This document shows positions 7,303 through 16,602 of a stretch of DNA of 42,822 bases, one piece after another. A program made the translations under genes and the position numbers. Origin of the DNA: Oscillospiraceae bacterium. Its GTDB lineage: Bacteria > Bacillota > Clostridia > Oscillospirales > Ruminococcaceae. The notes beneath the pieces are model-generated. The model had not been told where the DNA came from and did not search any database. It saw nothing but the letters and a program-made list of their open reading frames with translations. The first letter of the stretch is position 1, and the number at the start of each line of letters is the position of its first letter. Location: assembly GCA_017436575.1 (NCBI GenBank), contig JAFSCU010000030.1, positions 1-42,822 of the forward strand, in the 5' to 3' direction.

Positions 7303-10269
7303 TTACCAGTTATTGATGGTTGCCCATGTTTCGTGGCAGATATCGCAGGTATCAGTATCAGTTGGTGCATCTGTGCTGAATGTATGTGCTCCGGTGTAGC
7401 CACAGCTACATACATGTCCGTTAGGACTTACCTTGTCAGGGTCCCATATATGAGCTGCCTGATGCTGGCAGATTGTACACTGGTGATTATCACGGTCAAG
7501 GCTGCCATCCTCAGTATAAGCAACTTCCCATGTGTGTTCTGTAGAGGTGTTACATACTGTACAGATGTGAACTTCATCATCAGATTCAAAAACTGCCGCA
7601 GGCAGTGCCTGTTCAAGACCGCAAGCACATTGATGTGTTCCGTGTGTTTCAGATGTTGCTACCCAGTTATGAGGTATTTCTGTATTACACAGTGAACAGA
7701 TATGAACATTATAATCTTCCATGCCGCTGTCATCGTATTTCACCATCAGGGTGTGTTCGCCTGTATCACCACATTTTTCACATATATGTGTCAGTCCGTC
7801 TTCGCTGGCGGTATATGTATGAGCCTCTGCATAGTAACAGTCATCACAGGCATGGCCGTTGGCGTTGGCTGTCATATTATGCTGTGCGATTTCGTTACAT
7901 ACTGTACACTGGTGCTGGTCAGGGTCTGCCTCACCTGTATCGGCACTGAGAATAGGTTCCCATGTATGGCCCAGAGCATCTATTGTTTCCTGTGAAATAA
8001 TCACTTCGCCACAAACATCACAGTGACTGCCTTCAGTCAGACCTGCATCTGTACATGTAGCTGCAACTGCCTGGTCAACAACTTCTGTATGACCAAGAGC
8101 AGGAATGTCAATCGGCTGTGAAATCTGATACAGACAGTCAGAACATTCAATGTGTGGTTCTACACCATCTGTTGTACATGTAGCTGCTACCCGTTCAGCT
8201 ATTACATTTTCTGTATGTAATGCTGTGGTACCACATACTGTACAGTAATGCTGTGCAGTATCGTCAGGGTCAACCTGCCATGTGTGGTCAAGCATTGGTG
8301 TTACTTCCTGTGGAATAATCACTGTATTACATACATCACAGTGGCTGCCTTCTGTCAGACCTGTAGCTGTACATGTGGCTGCAACTGCCTGGTCAACAAC
8401 TTCTGTATGAGGCAGCATTTCGACTGTCTGCTGTGGAATAATCACTTCGCCGCAAACATCACAGTGACTGCCTTCAGTCAGACCTGTAGCTGTACATGTA
8501 GCTGCAACTGCCTGGTCAATAACCTCTGTATGAGGCAGCATTTCAACTGTCTGCTGTGGAACAATCACTTCGCCGCAAACATCACAGTGACTGCCTTCAG
8601 TCAGACCTGTAGCTGTACATGTAGCTGCAACTGCCTGGTCAACCACTTCTGTATGAGGCAGCATTTCAACTGTCTGCTGTGGAATAATCACTTCGCCGCA
8701 AACATCACAGTGACTGCCCTCTGTCAGCCCTGTAGCTGTACATGTGGCTGCAACTGCCTGGTCAACAACTTCTGTGTGGCCCAGTACTGGGATTACAGTC
8801 TGCGGTGTAAGTTCGGTGTTACATACTGTACAGATAGCACCGTCAGTCAGACCTTCTGCAGTACATGTGGCCGCATATCCCGGCACAATCTGCTCTGTAT
8901 GACCAAGTGCAGGAATAATATCCTGTGCAAGAATTGTAGTTCCACATACTGAACAGTGCATACCTTCTGTCAGGCCCGTATCTGTACATGTGGCCGCAAC
9001 AGCAGGATCCCTTTCAGAAATATGAGGAATCAGGTCTATTGTTTCCTGTGGGATAATCACTGTATTACATACATCACAGTGGCTACCCTCTGTCAGACCT
9101 GTAGTTGTACATGTGGATGCAACTGCCTGGTCAATAACTTCTGTATGAGGCAGCATTTCGACTGTCTGCTGTGGAATAATCACTTCGCCACAAACATCAC
9201 AGTGACTGCCTTCTGTCAGACCTGTGGTTGTACATGTAGGTGCAACTGCCTGGTCAATAACCTCTGTGTGAGGCAGCATTTCAACTGTCTGCTGTGGAAT
9301 AATCACTTCGCCGCAAACATCACAGTGACTGCCTTCTGTTTTACCGGCGGCAGAACATGTAGGTGCAATTGCCCGGTCGGTAATCTCTGTATGACCTGTT
9401 GCCGGTATTACCATCCTTGCTGCCAGCAGTATTCCACAGTCTGCACATTGCTGTCCGTCTGTAAGACCGGTCTGAGTACATGTCGGGGCATAACCTGCTA
9501 TTGTCGCTGCAATATGTCCTGTGGCAGGTATGGTTACAGTTTCGATTGTTTCACCGCAGTCTTCACATACTGTATGCCGGACACCGTCGGTCAGACATAC
9601 TGCTTCTGTATCGATAACCGGCCGTCCTGCTGTATGGCCTGTTGCCGGTGTTGTTTCGGTTTCCAGTATTTCGCCACAGTCGGGGCATATCAGCTGTTTT
9701 TTCTCCGGTTCTGAACAATTGCCCTCGCTTACCAATGTCCATACAGGCTCGGGGTGATTGCTCCGCGGTACCAAAAGCACTTCTACCTTCCGGTTACAGT
9801 CTGTGCATATCAGCACTTCTGTGCCGGGCTGTGTACAGCTGGACTTTTCTTCTTCTGTCCACCCGTTGAAAACATGCCGGTGAGTCTGGGGCAGTATAGG
9901 CGTGCCGTCAGGCTTTCGCAAATCACTGGCCCCCGGGTATGTAAGCCCTGTTTTTTCTGCAACAGGGCTGGTAATAATTACAGTGCCTGCTGCAATGGTA
10001 ATTGCCCGGACTTTCAGCACCCGCATTGCTTTCTGCAATATGCTTTTTCTTCCCGGTGCCCAGGACCTGTATTCGTCCATGGCTTCGGCTTCGCCCGCCT
10101 CGAATTCATCTCTGTCGGAAAGCCCTACATAGGCGTCTCGGTTGTATTCATCTTCGTGAAAAAACCTTTCCCGCCCGATTGATTCATCGTCAAGAAAAGA
10201 AAACTCGTTCTGCTCATTCAGCTCGGTGCTTTCATCATCCTGACGAAATTCGTTTTTGTCGTATAACAT
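7303..10269 (-). CDS. Giant Cys-repeat membrane-anchored protein
   Basis: 988 residues. The first 85 are very acidic and probably cytoplasmic. A hydrophobic segment follows at about 88-105, and the rest should be extracytoplasmic. The body has about 15 units with the pattern Cys-x9/10-Cys-x2-Cys, often separated by GHTE or PHTE. A 41-residue form is repeated almost exactly, best seen as four consecutive copies (DNA about 8340-8790). The C-terminal 200 residues switch to a shorter pattern of His-x-Cys-x2-Cys units. Similar repeats occur in surface proteins of Clostridia. The CxxC knuckles suggest metal or redox chemistry, or disulfide-linked stalk modules; which one is not decidable here. The start at 10269 follows AAAGGA. 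It is the first gene of the minus cluster. Confidence 0.88.
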   Translation of the reverse strand: MLYDKNEFRQDDESTELNEQNEFSFLDDESIGRERFFHEDEYNRDAYVGLSDRDEFEAGEAEAMDEYRSWAPGRKSILQKAMRVLKVRAITIAAGTVIITSPVAEKTGLTYPGASDLRKPDGTPILPQTHRHVFNGWTEEEKSSCTQPGTEVLICTDCNRKVEVLLVPRSNHPEPVWTLVSEGNCSEPEKKQLICPDCGEILETETTPATGHTAGRPVIDTEAVCLTDGVRHTVCEDCGETIETVTIPATGHIAATIAGYAPTCTQTGLTDGQQCADCGILLAARMVIPATGHTEITDRAIAPTCSAAGKTEGSHCDVCGEVIIPQQTVEMLPHTEVIDQAVAPTCTTTGLTEGSHCDVCGEVIIPQQTVEMLPHTEVIDQAVASTCTTTGLTEGSHCDVCNTVIIPQETIDLIPHISERDPAVAATCTDTGLTEGMHCSVCGTTILAQDIIPALGHTEQIVPGYAATCTAEGLTDGAICTVCNTELTPQTVIPVLGHTEVVDQAVAATCTATGLTEGSHCDVCGEVIIPQQTVEMLPHTEVVDQAVAATCTATGLTEGSHCDVCGEVIVPQQTVEMLPHTEVIDQAVAATCTATGLTEGSHCDVCGEVIIPQQTVEMLPHTEVVDQAVAATCTATGLTEGSHCDVCNTVIIPQEVTPMLDHTWQVDPDDTAQHYCTVCGTTALHTENVIAERVAATCTTDGVEPHIECSDCLYQISQPIDIPALGHTEVVDQAVAATCTDAGLTEGSHCDVCGEVIISQETIDALGHTWEPILSADTGEADPDQHQCTVCNEIAQHNMTANANGHACDDCYYAEAHTYTASEDGLTHICEKCGDTGEHTLMVKYDDSGMEDYNVHICSLCNTEIPHNWVATSETHGTHQCACGLEQALPAAVFESDDEVHICTVCNTSTEHTWEVAYTEDGSLDRDNHQCTICQHQAAHIWDPDKVSPNGHVCSCGYTGAHTFSTDAPTDTDTCDICHETWATINNW
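7900..9400 (-). repeat. Tandem 123-bp coding repeats
   Basis: Inside the Cys-repeat gene, units of about 123 bp (41 codons) recur. Copies around 8440-8790 are nearly identical in sequence, with a second near-identical group at about 9120-9345 and more diverged copies elsewhere. The third-position identity points to recent expansion or gene conversion, and copy number may vary between strains. Confidence 0.8.
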
Positions 10270-10345
10270 TTTGTCAATCCTTTTGGAAAATATATTATTA
10301 CATCTTATATAATATATTATTTCGTGTGAATATTTAATTAGCCCT

Positions 10346-10364
10346 GGGGGTACTTTTGGGGGTA
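10346..10364 (-). promoter_or_regulatory. Candidate LuxR-type operator, TACCCCC direct repeat
   Basis: Two GGGGGTA boxes at 10346-10352 and 10358-10364 (TACCCCC on the minus strand, 12-bp period) lie about 75 bp upstream of the Cys-repeat gene. The same motif occurs as TACCCCT with a 13-bp period at 11732-11751, before the opposite cluster. An AT-rich stretch with possible -10 elements lies between the boxes and the gene. Assignment to the neighbouring LuxR protein is inference. Confidence 0.55.
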
Positions 10365-10383
10365 ATTATAATTTTTATATAAC

Positions 10384-10420
10384 AAAAAAAGGCACCTGAT
10401 TTTATAATCAGATGCCTTTT
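10384..10420 (-). terminator. Intrinsic terminator of the 7TM-LuxR gene
   Basis: Stem of 15 bp with one mismatch (10387-10401 with 10406-10420), followed on the minus strand by a run of seven T. It lies 12 nt after the stop of the LuxR-type gene and separates it from the promoter of the Cys-repeat operon. Confidence 0.88.
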
Positions 10421-10432
10421 CAGTATGGAATT

Positions 10433-11581
10433 TTAATTATTCAGAATATTCAGTCTGTCCATAATTTCTGCACGGCTGGATATATCCAGTTTGCGGAAAA
10501 TATTTGATGTATGCTTTTTGACAGTGCTTTCTGTTACAAACATTTCGTCTGCAATGTCCTTGCGGCGTTTGTTTGCCACCAGATACATAAACACTTCCAC
10601 CTCACGGCTGGTCAGCTCTGCTACCTGTGGCCATATCTCAATAATATCTTCGATTGTAAGGGCCTTTTTCACAGGTGTGTATTCTTCAGGCAAAACAGTG
10701 ATTTCTTTTGCCACATACTGTGGAATATAGTCTACCTTTGGTCCACCACCTATAGCGGTTATCGAATTTTCTATTGGAAGAATGTTATATCGGTATTCGT
10801 CCATTGCTGTGTAAAGGAACAGCAGGAAAAACTCTGTCATAATATAGGAAACTGACAGCATTTCAAAATCAAAGCGGAATATCTGTTCCAGGTACCACAC
10901 CATAATGTTAAGCAATGTCAGCATTGCCAGAAATATAGCGGTGTTTACAGATTCCAGCTTCTTTTTTATCCAGGAGTGTGCGATGGTTGCCAGCATAAGT
11001 ATATAGTACATAATCAGATAAACATAATACCACTTGTGCATAGGACCATATACTTTTTTCAGTTTTGCAGCGCCATTTACAAACACAAGAAATACTTCTT
11101 TATAGTAAATTGTGCTGTATCCTGGGCTTGCGGCAATAACAAATGTGATTGTACTGATTGCAATCAGCACAGCCAGTATATATTTGTTGTGTTTCAGCTG
11201 GCATACATCACCTATAATCAGCAGCATGATTAACGGCAGAAACACAGCCCCCAGATAAGAAATCCTGTTTGCCATCAGTGCCTCGGGGATAGTTTTTGAA
11301 ACTGAAAGGAAAAAGTATCCCACATTTACCAGCAGTACACATATGTACAGCAGGATAAAATTAAGCTCTTTGATTTTTATCAGTGTTATATATCCCAACA
11401 GAAGTATAAATGAAATTGTTGCCACTGCACCGTAAACGCAGGGCAGGCTGATATATCTGTCCATCAGCGGATAGGTGTCAGCGGCATAGGCTGTCAGCGG
11501 TGTCATTGTCAGCAACAACACTGTCAGCATTACACCGGTGGCCTTTGACCATTGAAATATATTTTTAAGATGATTGTTCAT
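10433..11581 (-). CDS. Seven-transmembrane sensor with C-terminal LuxR-type HTH
   Basis: 382 residues from the ATG at 11581, which follows AGGA; a TTG one codon upstream is less likely. The N-terminus resembles a signal peptide (LTAYAAD), then seven hydrophobic helices fill about residues 38-265, as in the 7TM sensor domain found on some histidine kinases. A short linker leads to a LuxR-family HTH at about 318-375 (ELTSREVEVFMYL, TESTVKKHTSNIFRKLDI). So a membrane-embedded sensor is joined directly to a DNA-binding domain, with no kinase or receiver. The ligand is unknown. It lies between two divergent clusters of envelope genes that share a candidate operator, which makes it their likely regulator. 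Confidence 0.93.
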   Translation of the reverse strand: MNNHLKNIFQWSKATGVMLTVLLLTMTPLTAYAADTYPLMDRYISLPCVYGAVATISFILLLGYITLIKIKELNFILLYICVLLVNVGYFFLSVSKTIPEALMANRISYLGAVFLPLIMLLIIGDVCQLKHNKYILAVLIAISTITFVIAASPGYSTIYYKEVFLVFVNGAAKLKKVYGPMHKWYYVYLIMYYILMLATIAHSWIKKKLESVNTAIFLAMLTLLNIMVWYLEQIFRFDFEMLSVSYIMTEFFLLFLYTAMDEYRYNILPIENSITAIGGGPKVDYIPQYVAKEITVLPEEYTPVKKALTIEDIIEIWPQVAELTSREVEVFMYLVANKRRKDIADEMFVTESTVKKHTSNIFRKLDISSRAEIMDRLNILNN

Positions 11582-11838
11582 CAATAATCCTCATATTCTC
11601 AAATTTTGTATGTAACATAACTCTATTACATATATTTATATATTATACACAATCTGAACTATTATTTCTATTGTTAATATGAACAAAATAATAATTAAAA
11701 GATGATGTGGTGGGTACACCTGTGATAAAAGTACCCCTGAAAAGTACCCCTATAAGGGTACCAGGGATAATAGTTTAGCGGGTTTTATCCTGTTATAAAT
11801 ATAATAGGCAAACTGTATTGAACGGGGGCTGTTGGTAT
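11582..11838. promoter_or_regulatory. Divergent control region of the two envelope clusters
   Basis: A 257-nt AT-rich gap. It holds GTACCCCT at 11731-11738 and again at 11744-11751, then an inverted AGGGTACC at 11755-11762. A consensus -10 TATAAT lies at 11800-11805 for the plus cluster, and no good -35 is found 16-18 bp upstream of it. A promoter with a strong -10 and no -35, with repeats about 50-70 bp upstream, is typical of an activator-dependent promoter. Minus-strand promoter elements for the LuxR gene must lie in the AT-rich part near 11600-11700, but none stands out. Confidence 0.6.
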
Positions 11839-12207
11839 ATGACAGACATAATCAGAAAAAATCTGCGAAATCATTCAGATGAGAGACAATTCCGTTTTTC
11901 TCTTTCCTGTACCGTGTGCGGTAAAACATGGTACAGCACACCTGTAATGTTTTCAAAAGCGGGAAAAACACCTGCCAGTGATTCCAAAGCGATAGTATAT
12001 CAGGCTGTGTATCAGCGTGAATTCAGCCAGGCTGTCACAAAGGCAGTGGAAGAAGCCAAAGGCTATTTCAACTTTTGTCCTGTCTGCAAAAGCCTGGTAT
12101 GTGACAACTGCTTTGTTATCTGTGATGACATAGATATGTGTGTTGACTGTGCCAGGGAACTGGGAGAAACCGGTGAAGTGGTGGCCTGTGATTCCATAGC
12201 ATACTGA
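11839..12207 (+). CDS. Small Cys-rich zinc-ribbon-like protein
   Basis: 122 residues from the ATG at 11839; a TTG at 11818 extends the frame but precedes the GGGGG ribosome-like site. Cysteines are paired as CTVCGKTW near the start and as CPVCKSLVCDNCF with CDDIDMCVDC near the end, so two or three zinc sites are likely. There is no signal peptide or membrane segment. It is the first gene of the plus cluster, 33 nt after the -10 element. No family is recognised. Several later proteins of the cluster also carry zinc ribbons. Confidence 0.8.
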   Translation: MTDIIRKNLRNHSDERQFRFSLSCTVCGKTWYSTPVMFSKAGKTPASDSKAIVYQAVYQREFSQAVTKAVEEAKGYFNFCPVCKSLVCDNCFVICDDIDMCVDCARELGETGEVVACDSIAY

Positions 12208-12277
12208 TACCTGAAAACAAGAACAAGATAATCAATACAGACAAATAAACACATTATTAACTGAAAGGAGTTTTTAT

Positions 12278-13744
12278 ATGAGCAGATATAAAAAACTGAC
12301 TATTCTCCACTCCAATGACCTTCACGGCGACTTTACAGCACAGGATATCGACAACAATCTGGTTGGCGGCGTAAGTATGTTGTCCGGTTATATCGACAAG
12401 GTAAGAAGAGAAGAACCAAACACAATTTACTGTATAGCCGGCGATATGTTCCGCGGTTCTGTAATCGACTCTGAATTCAAGGGTCTGAGTACAATCGAAA
12501 TCATGAACGCCATCGCACCTGACGTTGTTACATTGGGCAACCACGAAACAGACTATGGTATTGCACACCTGCTGTTCCTGGAAAAATGTGCAAAATTCCC
12601 TATTATAAACGCAAACCTGTTTATCAAATCAAACTATGCCAGACTTTTCAAACCACAGATTGTTCTCAATGTAGGCGGTATGAAAATACTGTTTATCGGT
12701 ATTCTGACAGAAGAAGTTATGGCACAGGCCAGAAATGAAGCTGTTATCGGTTCCTTCGTTGATATTCACGAAGCAGCAGCTGAAGTTGGCAAAATCTGTA
12801 ACGCATACAATGCAACAGATATTGACCTGACAGTTCTGCTGACACATATTGGTTTTGAAGAAGACAAAAAGCTGGCAGCTATGCTGGACCCTGCATGGGG
12901 CGTAGATATCATTGTTGGCGGTCACTCACACACATTTATTGAAAAACCTGAAGTAGTAAACGGTATTACTATCGTACAGGCCGGCACAGGTACAGACCAG
13001 ATTGGCCGTTTTGACATCACAGTTGATACATACGAAAACAGCATTGAAAGCTATGAATGGCAGGCAGTACCTATCAATGATGACACCTGTCCACGCGACC
13101 CTGATATTGAAAAATTGCTGGAAAGCTATAAGAACGAAACAGACAAAATCTACGGCAGAACAATCACCCGTTTCCGCAGAAAACTGACACACCCTGCAAG
13201 AAATCAGGAAACAGAACTGGGCGGCCTGCTGTCAGATATGCTAGCAGAAAGCCTTGGGCTGGATGTAATGCTGCTGGGCAGCGGCGCCATCAGAAACCTG
13301 CAGATGGGCCCACTGGTTATCTATCAGGACCTGGTGGAATGTTTCCCTTATGATGATTCCACATATATGGTTACTGTTACAGGCGGCCAGCTGAAACGTA
13401 TGATGCTGCATATGCTTCGTGATGGAGTATGGAGAGGCGAACACACTGAATTCTATCAGCTGTCAAAACGTCTGAGAATCACATACGATATTCCAAACAG
13501 CAAAATGCTGGAATTCACTTTTGACGGCGAACCTGTAGATGAAAACAGACTGTTCAAAGTGGGTCTGCAGACATTCCACGTTTCCAACTTTACAGAATTC
13601 TTTGGTGTGCCAATGGCAGAAGTTGAAGCAATCAAAAAACCTATCGTTATTTCCACTTCCACAAGAGACATTATGGAAGAATATATGATGACACATCAGC
13701 ATCTTGACAGAGAAATCGACGGCAGACTGACACTTATCAGATAG
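12278..13744 (+). CDS. 5'-nucleotidase/UshA-type metallophosphoesterase, copy 1
   Basis: 488 residues with two domains. The N-terminal calcineurin-type phosphoesterase has SNDLHGDF (residues about 12-19), AGDMFRGS, GNHETDYG, LTHIGFEED and GGHSHTF, which supply the two-metal site and the catalytic Asn-His. The C-terminal 5'-nucleotidase domain starts near residue 300 (ETELGGLLSDMLAESLG, GSGAIR, PYDDSTY). The family removes phosphate from nucleotides and related esters. Unlike most UshA-type enzymes it has no signal peptide, so it should act in the cytoplasm. The ribosome site AAAGGAG is strong. A paralogue of exactly the same length follows 31 nt downstream. Confidence 0.93.
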   Translation: MSRYKKLTILHSNDLHGDFTAQDIDNNLVGGVSMLSGYIDKVRREEPNTIYCIAGDMFRGSVIDSEFKGLSTIEIMNAIAPDVVTLGNHETDYGIAHLLFLEKCAKFPIINANLFIKSNYARLFKPQIVLNVGGMKILFIGILTEEVMAQARNEAVIGSFVDIHEAAAEVGKICNAYNATDIDLTVLLTHIGFEEDKKLAAMLDPAWGVDIIVGGHSHTFIEKPEVVNGITIVQAGTGTDQIGRFDITVDTYENSIESYEWQAVPINDDTCPRDPDIEKLLESYKNETDKIYGRTITRFRRKLTHPARNQETELGGLLSDMLAESLGLDVMLLGSGAIRNLQMGPLVIYQDLVECFPYDDSTYMVTVTGGQLKRMMLHMLRDGVWRGEHTEFYQLSKRLRITYDIPNSKMLEFTFDGEPVDENRLFKVGLQTFHVSNFTEFFGVPMAEVEAIKKPIVISTSTRDIMEEYMMTHQHLDREIDGRLTLIR

Positions 13745-13775
13745 CATTATATTATAAAGCTGAAAGGAGATGCGT

Positions 13776-15242
13776 ATGAGCAGATATAAAAAGCTGACTT
13801 TACTGCATTCCAACGACCTGCACGGAGATTTTACTGCTGAAAATGTGGATGAAAAACTGACCGGTGGTGTAAGCATGCTGTCCGGCTATGTAAATAAAGT
13901 GCGACGGGAAGAGCCAAACACAATCTATGCCATTGCCGGTGATATGTTCCGCGGTTCAGTAATAGATTCTGAATACAAAGGAATAAGCACAATAGAGATT
14001 ATGAACACAATCTCTCCTGATGTGGTTACAGTGGGCAACCACGAAACTGACTACGGTGTTGCCCACCTGCTGTTCCTTGAAAAATGTGCCAAATTCCCAA
14101 TTATAAACGCCAATTTGTACATAAAATCAAACTATGCCCGTCTGTTCCAGTCACACATTGTTCTCAATGTGGATGGAATGAAGATACTGTTTATCGGCAT
14201 TATTACCGAACAGGTAATGAAAAGCACCCAAAGTGAAGCTGTTATCGGTTCTTTTATAGATGTGCACGATGCAGTGCGGGAAGTGGGCAGAATCTGCAAT
14301 GCGTACAATGCAACGGATATTGACCTTACAGTTCTGCTGACACATATTGGCTTTGAAGAAGACAAACAGCTGGCTGCAATGCTGGACCCTGCCTGGGGGG
14401 TGGATATCATCGTAGGTGGCCATTCCCATACATTCATTGATAAACCGGCAGTGGTAAATAACATTGTAGTGGTACAGGCCGGCACAGGTACTGACCTGAT
14501 TGGCCGTTTTGATATAGTGATTGACACTGATGAAAACAGTATTGAAAGCTACACATGGCAGACTGTACCTGTAAATACAGATAACTGTCCTGTTGACCCG
14601 GCTATTGAAAAACTGCTGTCTGGTTACAAACAGCAGACTGATAAAAAATACGGCAGGGTAATCACCCGTATGCGCAGAAAACTTACACATCCATCCCGTA
14701 CTCAGGAAACAGAACTGGGCGGACTGGTGGCAGATGCCCTGGCAGAAAGTCTGGGTGTAGACATAGCTATGCTGGGCAGCGGCGCTATCAGAACACCTGA
14801 CCTTGGTCCGCTGGTTACATACAAAAATCTGGTGGAATGTATGCCGTATGACAATGCTATGTATCTTGTTCATGTTACAGGCAACCAGTTGAAACAGATG
14901 ATAGGCTATATGCTGCGAGATGAAGTGTGGAAAGGTGCACACAGCACTTTCTTTCAGATAAGCAAAAGGCTGAAAGTGGTATACGATATTCCAGGCAGCA
15001 AAATGCTGGAGTTCAGTTTTGACGGTGTGCCTGTTGAAGATGAAAATGTTTTCAGAATAGCACTTCAGGATTATCAGCTGAATAATTTCAAAAGAAATTT
15101 CAATATAGTACTGGAAGAAGTAACCGCAAACAAAAAACCTGTGGTCCTGTGTACATCTGCACGAGATGTGCTGGAAGAATATCTTATCAATCACCAGCAT
15201 ACAGACAGAGAAATCGACGGCAGAATCACATTAATCCGTTAA
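13776..15242 (+). CDS. 5'-nucleotidase/UshA-type metallophosphoesterase, copy 2
   Basis: 488 residues from the ATG at 13776; an ATG at 13770 overlaps the AAAGGAG ribosome site (13763-13769), so the second is preferred and gives the same start, MSRYKKLT, as copy 1. All metal and catalytic motifs are kept (SNDLHGDF, AGDMFRGS, GNHETDYG, GGHSHTF). The two copies are very similar through the N-terminal domain and differ more in the last 150 residues, where the nucleotide-binding domain lies, so they may prefer different substrates. No signal peptide. Same transcript as copy 1. Confidence 0.93.
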   Translation: MSRYKKLTLLHSNDLHGDFTAENVDEKLTGGVSMLSGYVNKVRREEPNTIYAIAGDMFRGSVIDSEYKGISTIEIMNTISPDVVTVGNHETDYGVAHLLFLEKCAKFPIINANLYIKSNYARLFQSHIVLNVDGMKILFIGIITEQVMKSTQSEAVIGSFIDVHDAVREVGRICNAYNATDIDLTVLLTHIGFEEDKQLAAMLDPAWGVDIIVGGHSHTFIDKPAVVNNIVVVQAGTGTDLIGRFDIVIDTDENSIESYTWQTVPVNTDNCPVDPAIEKLLSGYKQQTDKKYGRVITRMRRKLTHPSRTQETELGGLVADALAESLGVDIAMLGSGAIRTPDLGPLVTYKNLVECMPYDNAMYLVHVTGNQLKQMIGYMLRDEVWKGAHSTFFQISKRLKVVYDIPGSKMLEFSFDGVPVEDENVFRIALQDYQLNNFKRNFNIVLEEVTANKKPVVLCTSARDVLEEYLINHQHTDREIDGRITLIR

Positions 15243-15288
15243 TTAAAAAATAAAATAAAAACTTTTTCAACCCGAAAGGAGATTTATT

Positions 15289-16587
15289 ATGGGACTTATT
15301 AAAGCTGCATTAGGTTCAGCCAGCGGCGTAATGGCTGATCAGTGGAAAGAATATTTTTATTGCGATTCAATTCCTGCAGATGTTCTGATGCTGAAAGGCC
15401 AGAAAAGAAACAGCGGCCGTTCCTCCAACACAAGAGGCAGTGACAACATCATTACAGATGGCTCTATCATCAACGTTGCTGACGGCCAGTGTATGATGAT
15501 TGTTGAAAGCGGCAAAATTGTGGACCTGTGTGATGTTCCGGGCGAATATACATACAGCACAGGCACAGAGCCTACAATTTTCACAGAAGGCAAACTGGCA
15601 GCAAACCTGGGCACAATGTTTGAAGAAATGGGCAAACGTTTTGCATTTGGTGGCGAAGCAGCAAAAGACCAGAGAATTTACTTCTTCAACACAAAACATA
15701 TTCTGGGCAACAAATTCGGTACAGCTTCACCTGTTCCATTCAGAGTGGTTGACCAGAGAGCAGGTATCGATATTGATATCGGCGTAAAATGCTTTGGTGA
15801 ATATGTGTTCAGACTGGTTAACCCAATGCTGTTCTACAAAAACATTGCAGGCAATGCAGGCGACCAGGTAACACGCCAGCAGCTGGAATCCAAAATGAGA
15901 ACAGACTTCCTGCAGGAACTGCAGCCTGCATTTGCAAAACTGTCTGAAATGGGTATCAGATACTCTGCTATCCCAGGCCATACAAGAGAACTGGCTGATA
16001 TAATGAAAGGCTTCCTCTCTGCAGAATGGGGCGTAAATATGGGCCTTGAACTGGTGGATGTAAACCTTGCTTCCATCAAGGCAAATGAAGAAGACGAAGC
16101 AATGATTAAAGATATGCAGCGTGCAGCAGCATACACAAACCCTGACCTTGCAATGGCTTCCAGAGTTGCAGCTGAAAACCAGGCTATGAAAGATGCTGCC
16201 AACAATGCCGGCGGGGCAGCAGTTGGCTTTATGGGCATGAATATGGTTGGCAATATGGGCGGCAATACAATGCAGACAATGTATCGGATGCAGCAGAACA
16301 AACAGGTAAATGAACCTGCAAAACCGGCAGCTAATACATGGAAATGTTCCTGCGGTGCTGAAAATACAGGTAAATTCTGTGCAGAATGCGGCAGTCCAAA
16401 GCCTGTAGCTGATGTATGGAAATGCACAAATTGCGGCACAGAAAACAAAGGTAAATTCTGTGCAGAATGCGGCAGCCCAAAACCTGCAGCAACAGCAGTA
16501 AAATGTGCAAACTGCGGCTGGGAACCTGAAGCAGGCGCACCTGTTGGCAAATTCTGCCCTGAATGCGGCACACCATTCAATAAATAA
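15289..16587 (+). CDS. SPFH-domain protein with C-terminal zinc ribbons (YdjI-like)
   Basis: 432 residues. The N-terminal 270 residues match the SPFH/virion-core type seen in Bacillus YdjI: ADQWKEYFYCDSIPADVLM, then a band-7-like core ending in VDVNLASIKANEEDEAMI. A Met/Gly/Asn-rich linker follows, and three CxC or CxxC zinc ribbons (CSCGAENTGKFCAECG, CTNCGTENKGKFCAECG, CANCGWEP...FCPECG) end the protein. SPFH proteins assemble on the inner face of the membrane. In Bacillus YdjI acts with YdjG, YdjH and the PspA-like YdjF; YdjG- and YdjH-like genes lie downstream here, but no PspA homologue is in the window. RBS AAAGGAG. Confidence 0.92.
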   Translation: MGLIKAALGSASGVMADQWKEYFYCDSIPADVLMLKGQKRNSGRSSNTRGSDNIITDGSIINVADGQCMMIVESGKIVDLCDVPGEYTYSTGTEPTIFTEGKLAANLGTMFEEMGKRFAFGGEAAKDQRIYFFNTKHILGNKFGTASPVPFRVVDQRAGIDIDIGVKCFGEYVFRLVNPMLFYKNIAGNAGDQVTRQQLESKMRTDFLQELQPAFAKLSEMGIRYSAIPGHTRELADIMKGFLSAEWGVNMGLELVDVNLASIKANEEDEAMIKDMQRAAAYTNPDLAMASRVAAENQAMKDAANNAGGAAVGFMGMNMVGNMGGNTMQTMYRMQQNKQVNEPAKPAANTWKCSCGAENTGKFCAECGSPKPVADVWKCTNCGTENKGKFCAECGSPKPAATAVKCANCGWEPEAGAPVGKFCPECGTPFNK

Positions 16588-16602
16588 TCAAAATAATATC
16601 CG

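Noticed and set aside
8340-8790. Regular repeats considered as a CRISPR array
   Set aside because: The period is 123 bp with no unique spacers, and the reading frame continues through all copies.
8248-9714. Two long Cys-rich plus-strand frames (234 and 252 codons)
   Set aside because: They lie antisense to the Cys-repeat gene and mirror its repeats; they have no ribosome sites, and the minus frame is one continuous 988-codon protein.
14151-15200. 349-codon minus-strand frame
   Set aside because: Antisense to the second 5'-nucleotidase, whose motifs are intact; its translation is Cys/His/Phe-rich without any domain.
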